Source of the DNA: Prochilodus magdalenae
Lineage: Eukaryota > Chordata > Actinopteri > Characiformes > Prochilodontidae
Direction of reading: 5' to 3'
NCBI GenBank assembly: GCA_024036415.1
Contig: JAMWET010000477.1
Location: forward strand, 863,501-927,500
Length of the DNA stretch: 64,000 bases
Shown here: one piece after another, positions 35,150 to 49,059 of the stretch
Position numbering within the stretch: the first letter of the stretch is position 1
Layout of the letters: each line of letters begins with the position of its first letter
The notes under the pieces: generated by a model
Seen by the model: the letters and a program-made list of their open reading frames with translations, nothing else
Databases searched by the model: none
Told to the model about the DNA's origin: nothing
Program-made: the position numbers and the translations under genes

Positions 35150-35183
35150 CAGTACCAGTCAAAGGTTTAGACACAGCCATTCA
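35150..35183 (+). mobile_element. Probable Tc1-like terminal repeat relic
   Basis: CAGTACCAGTCAAAGGTTTA then GACACAGCCATTCA is close to the widespread fish terminal sequence CAGTACCAGTCAAAAGTTTG + GACACACC. It matches better than 34241. A reverse-oriented partner may be at 37421-37447 (GGTGTGCCCCAAACTTTTGG). Confidence 0.5.
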
Positions 35184-37420
35184 TAGAAGGCTTTTCTAAG
35201 CAATTTGGACCAAGTGTGGAATATAAAAGATATCCCTAAAATGATTTCATTATAACACTTGTTCTAGCCTTTTAACTAACTCCTCAAGGTTTAGTTACCC
35301 TATTTATACAGTTACCTTTTAGTGACTAATTCCTTTTAGCCAACTATGTGGATAGCATTGGCTAGTTCACACCACAGGTTAGCAGGCTAGCCTGTGATAG
35401 CAGTGGTATGTCAGTTCATTTGCACACACATCACCCTTTTCTTAAAGTCATTAAGGAAAACACCTTAAAACAGGTGCTGTGGTTGTTAACCTGAGGCGAT
35501 ATTTTCAGTTTCATATGAACATTTGTTATCAGGGGTGTTTACATTAGTTTGACCTGTAAGTGCCTTGTTCTGATTCTGGGCTTCTGAATGTGTGTTAAAC
35601 AAATGCTCCTTGTTGTTTATAGAGCGTTCGGTTGTGAACTCCTTTGTTATTATTCAGTTTAGTTTCAGTTTTAAGTACAACACATCCACTTCAGACAAGA
35701 TACTGGAGTTTTGTGACTGCTTGCAGCAAATATACTTACAAAGTGACTGAGCGCGTTCAGTTTGCAGATAAACTTGCTAGACGTGCTGATCGTGGTGTTA
35801 CTCTAGATGGTCAGAAAAATGCATGGATATGGTACAAGATGCATCATGACTAATGAGTATTTAATGTGGTGAGTCTGTTATTTTGTACACCTTAATACTA
35901 ATGCTCAGCACTTCTGTACATGGTAGATAGCCCACACAACCAAGTACAATAATAACATTGGCATAAAGAACACATACACACATTATTACTCAAAAAACAA
36001 CAACATATCTCACACCGCAGTCAGTGTCCTCGCACTAGGCCGTCATCCAGGTGCCCTCACTGCCACCCTCACCATCCTCCTCCTGGGCTCTCAGCCAACA
36101 CTCAGCACTCACTGATATGGCTGGAAAGCATTTATGTCAACTACCCCACACATTTTCATACACGGTAGATAGCAAAGCAATGTCAATGCTGTCCAAAGAA
36201 AAACATATATGTACATTTTTTAGAGATCAGTAGGTGTTCTTCACATTGTGTGAAACTGATGATGCATGGACCAACAGAAATGCTCTGAAATCGCTTGGAA
36301 TGAAATCTCTTTACATTGACTTCTTTTGAGAGTAAAGATTATGTTTACCCTTTTCTGTAAACATGGAATTTTGTAGCCTGTTTTTCTCAGGAACGTTATG
36401 CAACATTATGCTGACAACAACACCAAAGATTCTCCTATTGCATCTAAAGCCCCTCCCATGAGAAGGATGAGAGGTGTCACTCTGAACTACAGTTGTAAAT
36501 TCACAGGGTTTAGGTTTGGGTCAAGTTTTTGATTGTGCAGTGGGAAAACACTTAGATAAAGAGAATACTGCTTTATTAAGCCCTGCAATTAAGCGTGTGC
36601 ATGTTCATGAGTAAATGGCAGAAATGACTACACAAAGTTGTGAACATATTGACCTGGGAATATCTGTTAGTAAAAGGTTTCCATCTTTTCCTATATCTTT
36701 GTTGAGTAAGCCTTACAATCTTGTCCTAGTGCATCATTTCCTGCACTGTTTACACGGTAGTAATCATTCATTCACAAGTTTGCATTGAAAAAAGTCATTC
36801 CTCACCTCATAGCAGTATGTACTACAGTTTGGCAAAGCACTTGCTGTGTCAGCGATTACCAGAGGAGGGCTTTAGCAGTGTACATAGTTTATTTAAGGTG
36901 AAAAAGTCAGGAGAATGCTCTGTGGCCTCTGGGTTCAGCTGGAATTCAATAGCAAGGGGTTTGACATCAATAGCCCCCCCCAAAATAAGTTAATTCCACT
37001 ACAGTTGGCGACAAAATATGGAAAAATTGCACTCTTGACGGAGTGTTCCACTTACTGCTGCGGTCTGCAGAACATTGCTGCTTGCGGTGGCAGAATGTGA
37101 AAACAATGGAATATCCGGTTTATCGTCATCTGTCTACAGCAAGCATGTAAACACAGCATATGTTCTTTGCTGTTGTGATGTAATGCTGATTTGTCCTCTA
37201 CAGCCATAGAAAACAAACTGTCACATGAAAAATGCTGACGGATACAGACGGACGTGTTTCATTTGTTTTAACGTGCACATGTATGTATTCTAATTCCTCT
37301 GGCAGCAGATTTAAACAAGAGGCTGCTGCCAAACTCTCAGAATGATTCACTGGGTTTGATGGAGTTATTGCTAATAGAAAAGGAATAAACACATTTTTCA
37401 GTAAAAGCATTTTAAATGCT
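35184..37420. other. AT-rich spacer, nothing recognised
   Basis: No transposase remnant could be read in either strand between the two terminal-repeat-like words. Frames are short. Confidence 0.45.
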
Positions 37421-37447
37421 AGGTGTGCCCCAAACTTTTGGTGGCCA
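37421..37447 (-). mobile_element. Possible inverted partner of the 35150 terminal repeat
   Basis: GCTAGGTGTGCCCCAAACTT + TTGGTGG resembles the reverse complement of CAGTCAAAAGTTTGGACACACC. Match is partial, and the 2.3-kb spacing exceeds a typical 1.6-kb Tc1 element, so the pairing is doubtful. Confidence 0.3.
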
Positions 37448-37544
37448 AATGTGAAAAGGATGCTGGCCAAAAGCAAACCAAGTGAATATATACACGCACA
37501 CATACAGGAAGGAACTGTATTTTGCGTAAACTGGAGTGTTATCA

Positions 37545-37880
37545 TTACCACTTGTGTCTGTGGTGGAAACCAAAAGCAGGCTTATTCCTCGCGCGGTATG
37601 TTTTCAGTTGAGGGCTGCGGTCTTGGCAAATAACTTTGCAAGCCACAATCACCGTCCAAACCGCACAGCCTTGGCCTAATTTACTGTCACAAATTATGTT
37701 ATGGTTCTGCAAGTGGGCCTGCGCTTCCTCCTGCTTTTTGTCTGCCTCCTCTGTTTGCTGACTGTTTACAGTGTGACGTGACTCAGCTGTACAAAGACAA
37801 AGCACAAAGGCAAAGCTGCAGTTTAAATGCGCCACAGATCCATTCAAAGACTTTGCACCAGAATGACTCTTTTTCCTGTT
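37545..37880. other. Candidate conserved non-coding element
   Basis: Complex block with TTGGCAAATAACTTTGCAAG, CAAACCGCACAGCC (RUNX-like AACCGCA), and GTGTGACGTGACTCAGCTG, which holds CRE-like TGACGTGA and AP-1/MAF-like TGACTCAGC. A 100-codon minus frame spans it but lacks a recognised domain. Confidence 0.45.
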
Positions 37881-38384
37881 AACGTTAGTCGCAGTTCGTA
37901 ATAAACGAGCAATGCTTCTGTTCCTGCTTAAATAAAAGCATGGATTATACCCCTTAAACTCTCAGCATGTTTACTCAAGTTCCTCACACCGATAACTAAA
38001 CAACATATGTATTAGTTTCGTGTTACAATGTTACTGAATAATCCATAGTAGTAACTAAATTATTCCTAGTGGTGCCACTGGCTCACTGGTGGTCTATTCT
38101 GTGTATTTGTTTAAGCCTACAGGAGCTGGACTTAAAAGGCTTTGCTTGTAACCACCAGCGTGATTAGGAAGTGACGAAACCAATCATGTTTTGATTTACA
38201 GAGGGTGAAACCGGTTTCATAGGAAAAATCATTCTAGGCTTTCTGGGAGTTCTAGATATGTCAGTGTCTAGAACTATGAGTCGTAGTTCAGTTAGCTATA
38301 CAAAACAGACAACAGCAGAGGCAGTCAAGCCTCTTAACTGAAAGTGTCTGCTTAAAACTTACAGTATATAGAGCTGTCCAGAAA
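37881..38384. other. AT-rich spacer, nothing recognised
   Basis: Unique sequence before the teleost repeat motif. No supported feature. Confidence 0.45.
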
Positions 38385-38442
38385 TTTACATTTACATTTA
38401 AAGCATTTAGCAGACACTCTCTTATCCAGAGCAACTTACAAC
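38385..38442 (+). mobile_element. Teleost interspersed repeat (GCATTTAGCAGACNCT motif)
   Basis: TTTACATTTACATTTAAAGC, then ATTTAGCAGACACTCTCTTA, then TCCAGAGCAACTTACAA is the signature of a very common fish interspersed repeat. The usual downstream part that reads GGGCCTTGCTCAAGGGCCC is not recognisable, so this is the head of a truncated or diverged copy. Family placement is from memory. Confidence 0.75.
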
Positions 38443-39196
38443 CGTGCTTAGTGTTCCGTTGGAAAATATTCCAGCTAGCACTGTATAGGAAGATTAGAGC
38501 CTAAAACTCACCATGAGCTCAGGCACTGCCCAAACAAGGGCCAGTGCTGATACCTAGAGAGATCAATACACTGGGCAAAAACGTTACACACCTTTAATGC
38601 AGGTTAAGCAGTTTTTGAGTAGTTCTATTTGTCTGTACATCATCAAGTTTTCTTACAATGCAAAGGCCAGCGATGTACAAAACTAGTTTTGACATTTTTT
38701 ATTCAAATCAAAGGCCTATATTTAATAGCTACGGTTTGCCCCTGAATGCAGCTCCTGATCTGGTAGTTACAGTTAACCATAGAAGATACTTTAAGTAGTG
38801 AATAGACGTAACAGATATTGTATAATTGATAGTAGTATTAATAGCATAACCAGTCAAGTATTAATTGGGGTTATTACGGTTAACTTCTGTGTTACATAAT
38901 GTTAGCTAGCTAAGTTGGTGTGTCAGTGTCCACTTGTGTCATAATTTTCTTTTTGCCTTCAAGTGTTATAGCCTAGACACTGTGTGTATCTGTGTTTTGG
39001 GGGGCGGAGCTTTCTTTGACAGTTGAGTTTCACAACACCAGTGTTTAGCTAACTTCCTCCGAAGCTGCTGAGAATGCTTTTAAATGTAGTACCTGGAAAC
39101 GAGCCTGCAGTTTAGAGGATAATTATACAAAACAGCTCAAAAAGTCCTCCAGCCTCCAGAATGTGCTCCAGATTTTGTACAGTACTGTGACAGTAT
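38443..39196. other. AT-rich spacer, nothing recognised
   Basis: May contain the decayed rest of the repeat above in its first 100 bp. Nothing else. Confidence 0.45.
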
Positions 39197-39212
39197 TGTG
39201 TGTGTGTGTGTC

Positions 39213-39261
<49 letters not shown>

Positions 39262-39275
39262 ATGCGCGTGCGCGT
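39197..39275. repeat. (TG)n microsatellite ending in alternating CG
   Basis: TG dinucleotides with a TCTGTATG interruption, then GCATGCGCGTGCGCGT. Alternating purine-pyrimidine throughout favours Z-DNA. Confidence 0.95.
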
Positions 39276-39401
39276 TACACTGAACATTTCAAAGACGAGA
39301 CAGCTCTAGGGCTTGCTTGCCTGATGCTTGTTATCAGGATCTGGGAGAGAGATGGAGAGAATTGATCTTGTGTCTGCTAGAGGTGCGCTCCCCTGGGCCA
39401 G

Positions 39402-40033
39402 ACTCTCTCTTTCTCTTTCTCTCTCTTTCTCTCTCTCTCTCTACCTATGTTCTTTCTTCTGTATTTCTCTTCATTTCTCTTTTCTGCTTCTACTTTTCTC
39501 TCTAGCCTCTTTCATTCTTTCTTTCTCTTCTTTCTCTCTCTTTGCTACTCTTTTCTCTCTCCCTCACCCCTCTTTCATTTTCTCACTCTGTTTATCAGTC
39601 TTTCTCTCGGTCATCTCTTCATACTACATTTTCTCCATCTCTCTTTTCTCCAGCTCCCTAGTTTTTCTATCATTCTCTCATTCTTTCTGTCACATTCCAG
39701 ATTCTTTTATCTCTTTCTGCATCTACTTATTCTTGTTCATTTGATGTAACACTCTGTGCCAACTTCTTTCTTCCTCCCTCTCTGACATCTCTCTCATTCT
39801 CTTACTTGTCTTTTTTATTTTTGGTCTTCAACTTCCCCCTCATTGACCGCACCTCCCTCTCTCACTTTCTCACTCTCTTTGCTGACGTTTGTCCTGTAGT
39901 TGCTACCGAAAACTTGCTGATGCTTGGATTGATCTCTCCCTCTATCCTATAAGCTCTTTCTCTATTTCTCTCTTGCTCTCTCTCCCTCTCTCTTTTTTTT
40001 ATCTCTTTCTCCCTCTCTCTCTCTTTCCCTCTA
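39402..40033 (-). repeat. Polypyrimidine domain, about 630 bp
   Basis: The plus strand is mainly C and T (CTCT, CTTTCT, TTTCTC words) with scattered purines. Overlapping Ser/Leu/Phe-rich frames up to 138 codons are composition artefacts. It forms the left half of a strand-switching pair with 40132-41035. Confidence 0.9.
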
Positions 40034-40129
40034 GAGGCTGTTGTCAGCTCTTAGCTCAGAGTGTCTTCAGGCATCAAACACACAACGAAGTTTTCACAAT
40101 GAGAAAGTTGTGAGTCACCCTAGGAAGAT

Positions 40130-41035
<906 letters not shown>

Positions 41036-41439
41036 GACATAGTGCAGATGATGGAATTGAAGCTCCATCTTTTGTTGGTGTTGAGAGTGTTAAGAGTTAG
41101 TGTAGGAGAGGCGCGGCGCTGATCTCTGGCAGCTGCATGTGATGAATGAGTCTGTGTAAGACACGCTTTCATGTTGTTTGCTTGACTGTTTAGTGAGGGC
41201 CATTCATGTGGCACAAAAAAAAAATTGGAAATGAAACCGAGTCAGAAATAATACATGCTTCTTTATGTATGTACACGGCATTAAAAATAAATAAATAAAT
41301 AAACAGCGCTGCCTTTCATTTTTACGTATCGATTCAGTGAAGAAAAAGCATTCCCATCTCTCAGAGTGAGAGTCAACCTTTCTTAGAGTCTGAATCAATA
41401 CGCAGAGTAAATAGTATTCTTCCACTAACTCCACTTTTC
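41036..41439. other. Spacer with short (AAAT)n
   Basis: TAAATAAATAAATAAATAAA at 41286-41305. The first 120 bp (AGTGTAGGAGAGGCGCGGCG) is more complex. No gene is seen. Confidence 0.5.
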
Positions 41440-41770
41440 TGGAATCAAAATCATTTTCAATGATAAAACTGAAAGGGCTTCAGATGGAGGGGAAAAGCAG
41501 GCTGAATAAATAAACGTCTGGGCGTAAGCAGCCTGGCAGGGTGATGGGGCGCCTCCTGCTCACTTCACTTTCATTTCACTGGATCTGGATGGTGTTGGGC
41601 TTATTTTCTACGCTTTGATTTCAGACTCTGTCTGGATTTTTGCCCATAATTAATGACAAGCTTCAGGAACTGCTCGCCTAATACTGACATTCAGAATTTA
41701 CCTCGGCGAGAGTTTGTGCTGTCCGTTCCCGCAGGGGTTACCTATCACACGCTTACCAACATCAGAGGAG
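41440..41770. other. Candidate conserved non-coding element
   Basis: Complex block: AATAAATAAACGTCTGGGCG, GGGGCGCCTCCTGCTCAC, GCCCATAATTAATGACAAGC (homeodomain TAATTAATGA), CCTAATACTGACATTC, CTCGGCGAGAGTTTGTGC. Preserved CpGs. No exon signature. Confidence 0.45.
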
Positions 41771-44740
41771 TTCAATGGAGGATTACAGCTTAGGACAACA
41801 TCCAGTTTGGAACCTATTTACAAAGAAAACACGCATTTTACCACCCTGAAATGTGCAAACAGTACATCAGAGTAATTATGCTCAATAAATCACACATTTA
41901 CAATACGTATATGTGATTTTATACATAACTGCTGTTTGTCTTTGGGGTATTAAAAAGGCCCATACCATAAAAAATGTTCCTTTAGGTTTTTTAAACAAGA
42001 GTTTAATGTAATTTATAAACTAGCATATATGGAAAGAATATATGGTTGCTAGGTAGAATACATGGAAACAACCTATTAAAAACAATCAAATTACTACTCA
42101 TTTATATTCTTTTGATTTCACAAGAAAACGATGCTTTTGCACACATCTACCTCTAACTAGCCAACAGGTGCTTAGTCCTACCCATTAATGCGGAATTTCA
42201 GTGAGGTGCAATAGAGGACAGCCAATCAAAACAAAGCTTTTATAGCTGTATAAGTCTTACGAGCAATGCCAGCTTCCTCCTAATTTTACACACCTCCGCT
42301 GCTTTCTGAACCGTGAAAAATGCTCAAAAATGGGACAGTCTGCACCATCAGCGAGGAAAAGGGGGAGGACACTGTAGTGCAAAAATGCAAAGTAAGCATG
42401 ACGAATGAGAAAGTAGTTCTGCTCCAGCTCTGTCACCACAACTGCACTGTGAGTCAGACATAGGGCACTCTATGATTACTGTAAAGCTTTCAAAACAAAC
42501 AAAATGCCTTCTCTCTTTTTTACAGTCTCAGCACATGAACACAAACAGAGAAAAGGAGAGAAATACACTTACCACAATGAAACAGAGAGTGATGAATAGT
42601 ATGGGTGTGGTGTGGGGGAACAGGATTGGAGCATACAGTTATTATCCAAACTTTAACAACTACGTCAACAAGTCAACCAATATTAAACTCAGGGTGCATT
42701 TGCACAAACAAGAACTGAGCTAAACATATAGAGCTGATCAAGGAACTCAGTTTAAAGTAGCTTAAGAAGAACTGGTGCCCTGCTGTGAGTGGTCCTCTTA
42801 TAGCATAATATAATCACCTAAGAATCAGAGGTGCTGGACTGCACCATACGCCTTAACACAATAATGTCAAGCGCAGATTGAAAAAAAGACCCTCATCTGC
42901 TTGTTCTTCAGCATGTTGCAGTCACACATTTTTACCACAGGGGTCTCTAAATCCCCGGATGCTACATAGTGCAGCTTGTTTTGCAAATTTCCTCCTCCCA
43001 CAGTAGAAGATGGTTCTTGGCCACGTTGCATTCCAAACATAGGTGATTTAAAGCACAAGCTTACCTGGGCTAAATTCTTCCTTTTATTTAAGATCTTTAT
43101 TTCCTCTCTGACCTGGGCATACCCAGACTGGCCACAGGCTTATCCAATAGAAGGAGACAGAATATTTTAATTAGCCGAATTGGTTAAGACACTGTGAGTG
43201 CAGAAAACCAATCAAATGCTTTCTGTTAAACTCCACCTTTTATCAGTCCCCCAAGCACTGCACCTAAACCGATGCTGGACTTCAGACCGTGTTTGAATTT
43301 GAAAATTATGTAGTGGCTAAGAGATGAAACTGTGGAGATTTAACAGTGAGTCCATCCTGAAGAGTCTCTTACTTTCAGACCATCCTAACACAAAAACAGT
43401 GTTGTTGTCAAAAGGCAAGTGGCAAATAGCTTCAGATATTGTTCATGCCCTCCATGGTCAGTTGTTTGCTATTACTGGCTACTTATGTCATCTAATGTTT
43501 GTGTGCTTCATAGTGAAGTTGCTGCAGGGTTATTTTCATTAATTGTGAGTATCACAATTTTCTTCTCAAAATCACAGTTTTATGCTTAAAGCTACGAGTG
43601 AGGCAAAAACTGGCTTATTGTTTTTATTTATAATCTCCCATGCACTTTAAATGGTGCAGCAGGTACAGGCACAATGTAAGTGCTAGAATGGTGAAACAAC
43701 AGTTTTAAAATAGAACTTGCCGAAGCAAACTTCAGCTTTATTTGGAAATGGACCGCCTACTCAGTACACATTTACACCCATAATCCGTATGGATTTTAAT
43801 GGTTGGATTCCTGGTCAGTGCAGGACTAAATGGCAGTACAAGGAGTCACTACCAACCTTTCTTATCTACCAACATTTAGAGCACTTAAAAAAAACCTGAA
43901 TGGAAAAGCCTGAAAAATGGTTTTGTATTTGGGTGTTTTATCTTTATGATGAGACGGAAAAATGTGAATATGGCTGAAGCTGAAAAGCAATAAACGTGAA
44001 AAACGAAAATTTGTGACATTTCAAGCCATGAACTCTGATTCTGTTGGCCTGATCATATTGCTTCGTGTACAGTGTACAAACATCATTAACTTGCTGTTAT
44101 GCTTACAACCAGCCCACAGCCATATACTCTGCACACCCAGCTTGTATAACACAATTGTGATTCGATCTCTTACCAGGGAACACAGGTAGCAGGTGACTAG
44201 AAACGATTAGCCCTATAGATGGTGCAATCATGGTGAATGTCTTTTTGAATGACATTTGGAAATGCCAAATCCAAAGACAAGGTTAAAGTTGGCCCCTTAT
44301 CTGAATCTTCAATCCACCTTTATGAAGCTGACTAATTAGTATTTCTCATTTCACCGTAAATGGTGCTAGATGTACCTGCCGCACCCTTTAAGGTGGAATG
44401 AGAAATTCAAATAAGAAGCTAATTCAGCTTTGTGAAGGTGGACAGTGTCAGAATGATGGTGCTTAGCCCAGCTACTGACTGGCAGCAACTCGGTAAGCAC
44501 CTTTGAAAAACACAAAAATTTTGAGGTTTTGTGTGTAACTAGCATGAGCAAGTTAAAACGCTGCTGTCTGTGATGTCTGATGAGTCAGCCACTTTGCATC
44601 ACCAGTGTTCACATTATTAATGCTCATTATGCCTCTTGCTGGCAGAAAACCAGTTGAGTGACTATTGACTGCTTTTATAGTGTCAAGTGCACATTACCAA
44701 AGGTGGATCTGTGATATCTACAGCTGTTTTCCACAGACTT
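41771..44740. other. Spacer, nothing firmly recognised
   Basis: Mostly AT-rich unique sequence. 42170-42450 and 43190-43270 (AGCCAATCAAAACAAAGC; CCAATCAAATGCTTTCTG) have the look of old interspersed elements but no ends can be defined. No gene is supported. Confidence 0.4.
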
Positions 44741-45254
44741 TATCTGGCCCACTTATGGGCCACATGCTTACTTTTGTGTTGACCCAGTTCTGACTGGGTC
44801 CTCAGCCCAAAATGGACCCATACTGTAAAACCAGAACAAATGCCTGAGACCCAGAATTGGCCCACACAATGTTCAACGATAACTACTAACATACGTGGCC
44901 CAGATCTGGCCCACACACTGTAAAATGAGTACCCAATTTGTTCCTCACCTCATTTATGGCCCTGAAGATGTTACACTACATTTTACTGCAGAGCATGCAA
45001 ATACTAATATTACTTCTTAATGATCAAAATGCATCAAAGACAGTTTCAGAATGAAAACATGTTTCATTCATAAAGAAAAAAATCAACCAAGCATGGATCT
45101 AATGCCACATCATTTCCTGTGCCCCTTATGTTTCAGCCACGTTGCGGGGTGGAACCATGAATGCCAGAATTTGCCCTTAAATGTAAATAAGAATCAAAAC
45201 CAATCACAGCTGTCTTTTATCTGGCCCAACACTATCTATGCTATCTGGGTAACC
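44741..45254. mobile_element. GGCCCA-rich interspersed element
   Basis: Repeated TCTGGCCCAC/GGGCC words: TATCTGGCCCACTTATGGGC at 44741, GACCCAGTTCTGACTGGG, GACCCAGAATTGGCCCAC, CGTGGCCCAGATCTGGCCCA at 44896, and TATCTGGCCCAACACTATC near 45219 followed by GCTATCTGGGTA. Start and end share TATCTGGCCCA. The end and the GGGCCAGA words recur at 29696-29772. It may be a non-autonomous DNA transposon; no protein is encoded. Confidence 0.55.
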
Positions 45255-47660
45255 TTATGCTGGTGTGGATTTTTGTCTTCTATGTTCGTGATGTACCCTA
45301 AGGCTACCTGAGTGTTAATAGTGCCACTGTAAAGGGGGAATCTTCATCCCCTAACCTTGAACGAGTGATCTTGAGAGTTACAAGTCAGTTCCCTGAGGTG
45401 CTTTGCCCTTGTCCTTGTTTAAATAATGTTGAAATAAAATCTCTTTATAAAGTTTAAATAGACTTAAAATAATTGAGCTGCACTGGAAATATAATTTGTA
45501 AATTAAAAAAATGTAAACCTCATTATTTGTAAATGAAGTTATAACTGGATTGATAGACAAACCTTAATTTAGATGTAATATTAGTCTAATTTAAAGCAAC
45601 CCCCCCCCCCACCCCCTTGTACTAATGGATGACATAGCACTAACCCTGCATACAGGCTAACAGAAATTAGCTTTGCAGCTAAAGTGTTACATTTGTGTAA
45701 CTTGCTATGGCAGTTCCTCACACAGTTAAGCCTAACTAATAGGTAGGAGAGTGACCACAACAGTGTTCAGTGCAGCACGGGATGAGCTGTGTCATTAATG
45801 GAGGGAAACAGTGGTTAACTGATCTGTAACATGGTTTCCTTCTCTTGAATTTGCCTTTGTCGTGATCCCCTATAGGAGAGTTAAAGCAAAAGAGGTTCTG
45901 CAGAGGCAGAATCCAGACAGCATGGTGACACTGATCCTTCTGGTGAAGGCTGACGTTTCATGGTCAACATTATTTTAGTATTTTTTTATGTTCTGTTAAT
46001 TAAACTGTTCTTAACCATAACATGATTGTGTTGCTATATTAATTTATATTCAACAGTGAGATTGTGTCATGGGTAGGCAAACTGCCTCAAGTGTTCTACA
46101 CCTTAGGTCCTGCTCATAGCTCACTGCTGTCTGAAAGTAAGGAGATATTTGAATTCCTTTTGATTCCTGATCATGCCTGTCATTAATAATAATTAATCAT
46201 TTTAAGCCTTTTCTGATTTACCATTACATGAAAACATCACAGTTTGTGGCTGTTAAAGTTCTTTTAAATAGTTTTCCTGTTATCTTGCTGCCAGATGTGA
46301 ATAAAGAAAGTAATAAGGAGTGTTGTTTTAGCCCAGTTGGCTTTTTATGATCTTTGCTGTAGATAAAGCAGAATGCCCTTTGATCTTCTAAGGGGGAAAA
46401 ATGATTGAACTAGCGCTGATGTTCTGTTTTTTTGTGGGGGGGTTTTGTCAAGCTTTTCAGTTTCAATATTAATTCAGAGTGTAAAAGTGATTAAAGCCCC
46501 TGTCTTACTGCTTTTAAATATTTAACAATTTATTTTAATACTAAAGATATGCCACAGAGTAAGAATTTACCAATGTTATGTTCAATATATATTTATTTAA
46601 TAATGCAGTCTAATAGTAGTAAAATGCTTTTAAAAATTAAGAGCGGCTGCTGCCCAGAACTGAGAGGGTGTGTCAGACCACAAAATGATCGTCAGCGCCA
46701 TCGCCATGAAAAGGTAAACAACCTAAGCAGAGCAATCTCTAAAGCATGTCTAAGAACTGCACTTAGAACCACAGATGTGTAAGTCAATCTTAACTAGTTT
46801 ACATTCTGATGTTAATAATAAAGAACTGCATATGACGACCCTAACCCTAGGAGGAAAACTCTGCCCTCATTTCTCTCAAATCAAATAAATAAGATCTAGA
46901 TCTTGGGTCTAGAACAGCTGTTGAAAGGAATTTTGACAGAGACCAGACACACCTTTATGCACTTTATCAAGGTATGTGACATAAACATCTTGCTATTTCT
47001 GATTGGCTTTTTGGTCAGTCTGCCATTAAAACAAATTTAGTCTTGTCTTAAATCTTAAAACTTAAATCTAATATAAGAAAATGGCAGAATTTTTTATTTT
47101 ATTTTATTTTTTTTAAGTTGAGGTTAGGAGTAGAGTTAGAATGCGTGTTAGGTTTAAAGGCATCATATAATGAATTCATGCCCAGCATTTTTAATTATTC
47201 TCTGATGCTGAAGGTGACAGTTTCTCAGGAATGGCATGAAAAGTGCCAACATCCATGTGCACAACAGTCATGTACTGCATATATAGTCATGTAGTCACCA
47301 TATCTAGTGCCAAGCATCATCTAGAGGGATATAAAGGGCTATGGAGAAGTGCAATCTTGGTCTCTGGAGTGATGGAGCTCCATCATACCTTTGGCATGAA
47401 TTGTAATGTAGAGGCATTTGTAATCCAAAACCTACCATCTAACACAAAATCCTCACAGCAATGTTTCAACGTCTAGTATAAAGCCTTTCCAGAGGAGTAG
47501 AGTATGAGGATAAAATGCGTATTAATACGCCTGATTTCAAACGGAGTGTAGTGTGTCTACAAACCTTCGGGCATGTAACATACATCTAATTATGTAGCTG
47601 AGAGTTAAACTCTTTAACATTGAATGCTTTTCTTTTGGATTTGTACGTAATTGCATGACA
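45255..47660. other. Spacer, nothing recognised
   Basis: C10 run at 45601-45610, AT-rich sequence and a TTTTATTTTATTTTATTT run near 47095. Frames are under 80 codons. Confidence 0.45.
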
Positions 47661-47669
47661 GTGTGTGGT

Positions 47670-48061
47670 GTGTTTTTTCTTCTGCAGCTTGGTCTCAGTC
47701 TCACTACCCTGTAGTTGGTTATTGTAGCCACTGGAACCCCCTGTTATTGCGCCACTGGAACGTGACCGGAGGCGCCAGAGCAGCAGCCAAAGAGGCAATC
47801 GTTTGCAGGCCGGTACAATTCAGTCCAATTCACCATGCCCAGTGGCCCAAAACCCCCGGCACCCGTCCAGGAGAGATAGAGGAGTGAGGGATGAATCGAG
47901 TTTAATAACACAGGCGTTTAATTGTTCAGCCCACCTTCTCCCCCACCAGCCTCTGACCTGAACTCTAATTACTCTGAGAGCTCTCCTCGCTGTCACCTGA
48001 TATTAAGTTGTTGGAGTGTCGGCTCGGGCTAATCGATACACTTCGGCTAGAGTGAATCAGT
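47670..48061. other. Conserved-looking block with acceptor-like start
   Basis: A pyrimidine-rich TGTTTTTTCTTCTGCAG ends at 47688 and is followed by 63 open codons (frame through 47887) with no known domain, so an exon is conceivable. The texture, however, continues past the stop (CAGGCGTTTAATTGTTCAGC; CTAATTACTCTGAGAGC; GGCTAATCGATACACTTCGG), which favours a CNE. Homeodomain cores TAATTA and TTAATTG are present. Confidence 0.4.
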
Positions 48062-48084
48062 GAGGAGGAGGAGGAGGAGGAGGA
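48062..48084 (+). repeat. (GAG)n microsatellite
   Basis: About seven GAG triplets at the end of the conserved-looking block. Confidence 0.9.
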
Positions 48085-49059
48085 AAGATAAGACAGGTTC
48101 TTCACAGGTTCTTCTTCAAAGCTGCAATGCTTGGTAAATGATGGAGTGTGCTAATTGCTATACTGTAGAATTTTGATTGCTATAACTTTTTCAAAAAAAG
48201 AGAAGCTTAATGTAAGGATCTAAGCATCCACTTATCAGTGTATTAAATAGCATGTACCGTTAGTTGTACACAGTTGTATTGCATGCTGTTTTGTATGGTG
48301 CATGCTAAATACACAGAGTAATGGAGTAAGTTGATCATTTGTGACTATCCACCAGGGTAGAAGCAGACTCTGTGATAAAAGAGTAAAAGAACTGCAATGA
48401 CGAAGCTACAACAACACATTATTTAGTTCAACAAATGCAATGCATTCTTAGTGAGACTCAACCAGACAACTGGACAACAATGTCCATTGTATTTATGTAT
48501 ACAAGTACATATAAGTGTATATACAGTTATATATAACAGTAATGCAGATTTATGAAACAGTAATCATTTAGAGTGAGACTGGACATTTTAACATCTGGCT
48601 CACAGTAGTAACCAGACCTCAGAGCTAAAAAAAAGGGACACCTGGAAACCTTAAATACAAAGAGAATTCTCTGTCCAAAAATCACAATGTATTTAATAAG
48701 CTCACAAACCACCACCGTCCAAAACGCTATCTCTTTTGTAGCAGGTACATTATTATGACCGCCTCCATTATCACCATATTTGTTGTTGGCAGTACCTGTG
48801 GACTCTAGACTGCCCTCTAGTGGAGGCATTGCTTAGCACCCATCCCAAACAATGCAGCAAGCTATTTTTTATATTTACTTTTGAAATGACTTTAGAGATG
48901 TAGTTTTGGCTAATTCATTACAATCAGTGCTAACATTCTAAAAGGAATGTTCTCAAATCCCACCTTAAGATGGAGTTTTTATGTGCCTGCTACAGATAAA
49001 ATGTGACATAACTTCATATGCCATATGCTGGTATTTAAGTATAACACTGCTACTGTTGA
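48085..49059. other. Spacer with a possible Tc1-like end at 48744
   Basis: Mostly AT-rich. TACATTATTATGACCGCCTC at 48744-48765 resembles the CATTATTATGACCACC end of a fish Tc1-like family; no body follows. CTGCCCTCTAGTGGAGG at about 48808 is a small palindrome. No gene is supported. Confidence 0.35.

Noticed and set aside
35150..37447. A complete Tc1-like element bounded by the two terminal-repeat-like words
   Set aside because: Spacing is 2.3 kb, no transposase remnant can be read between them, and the right-hand match is partial. Listed as separate relics.
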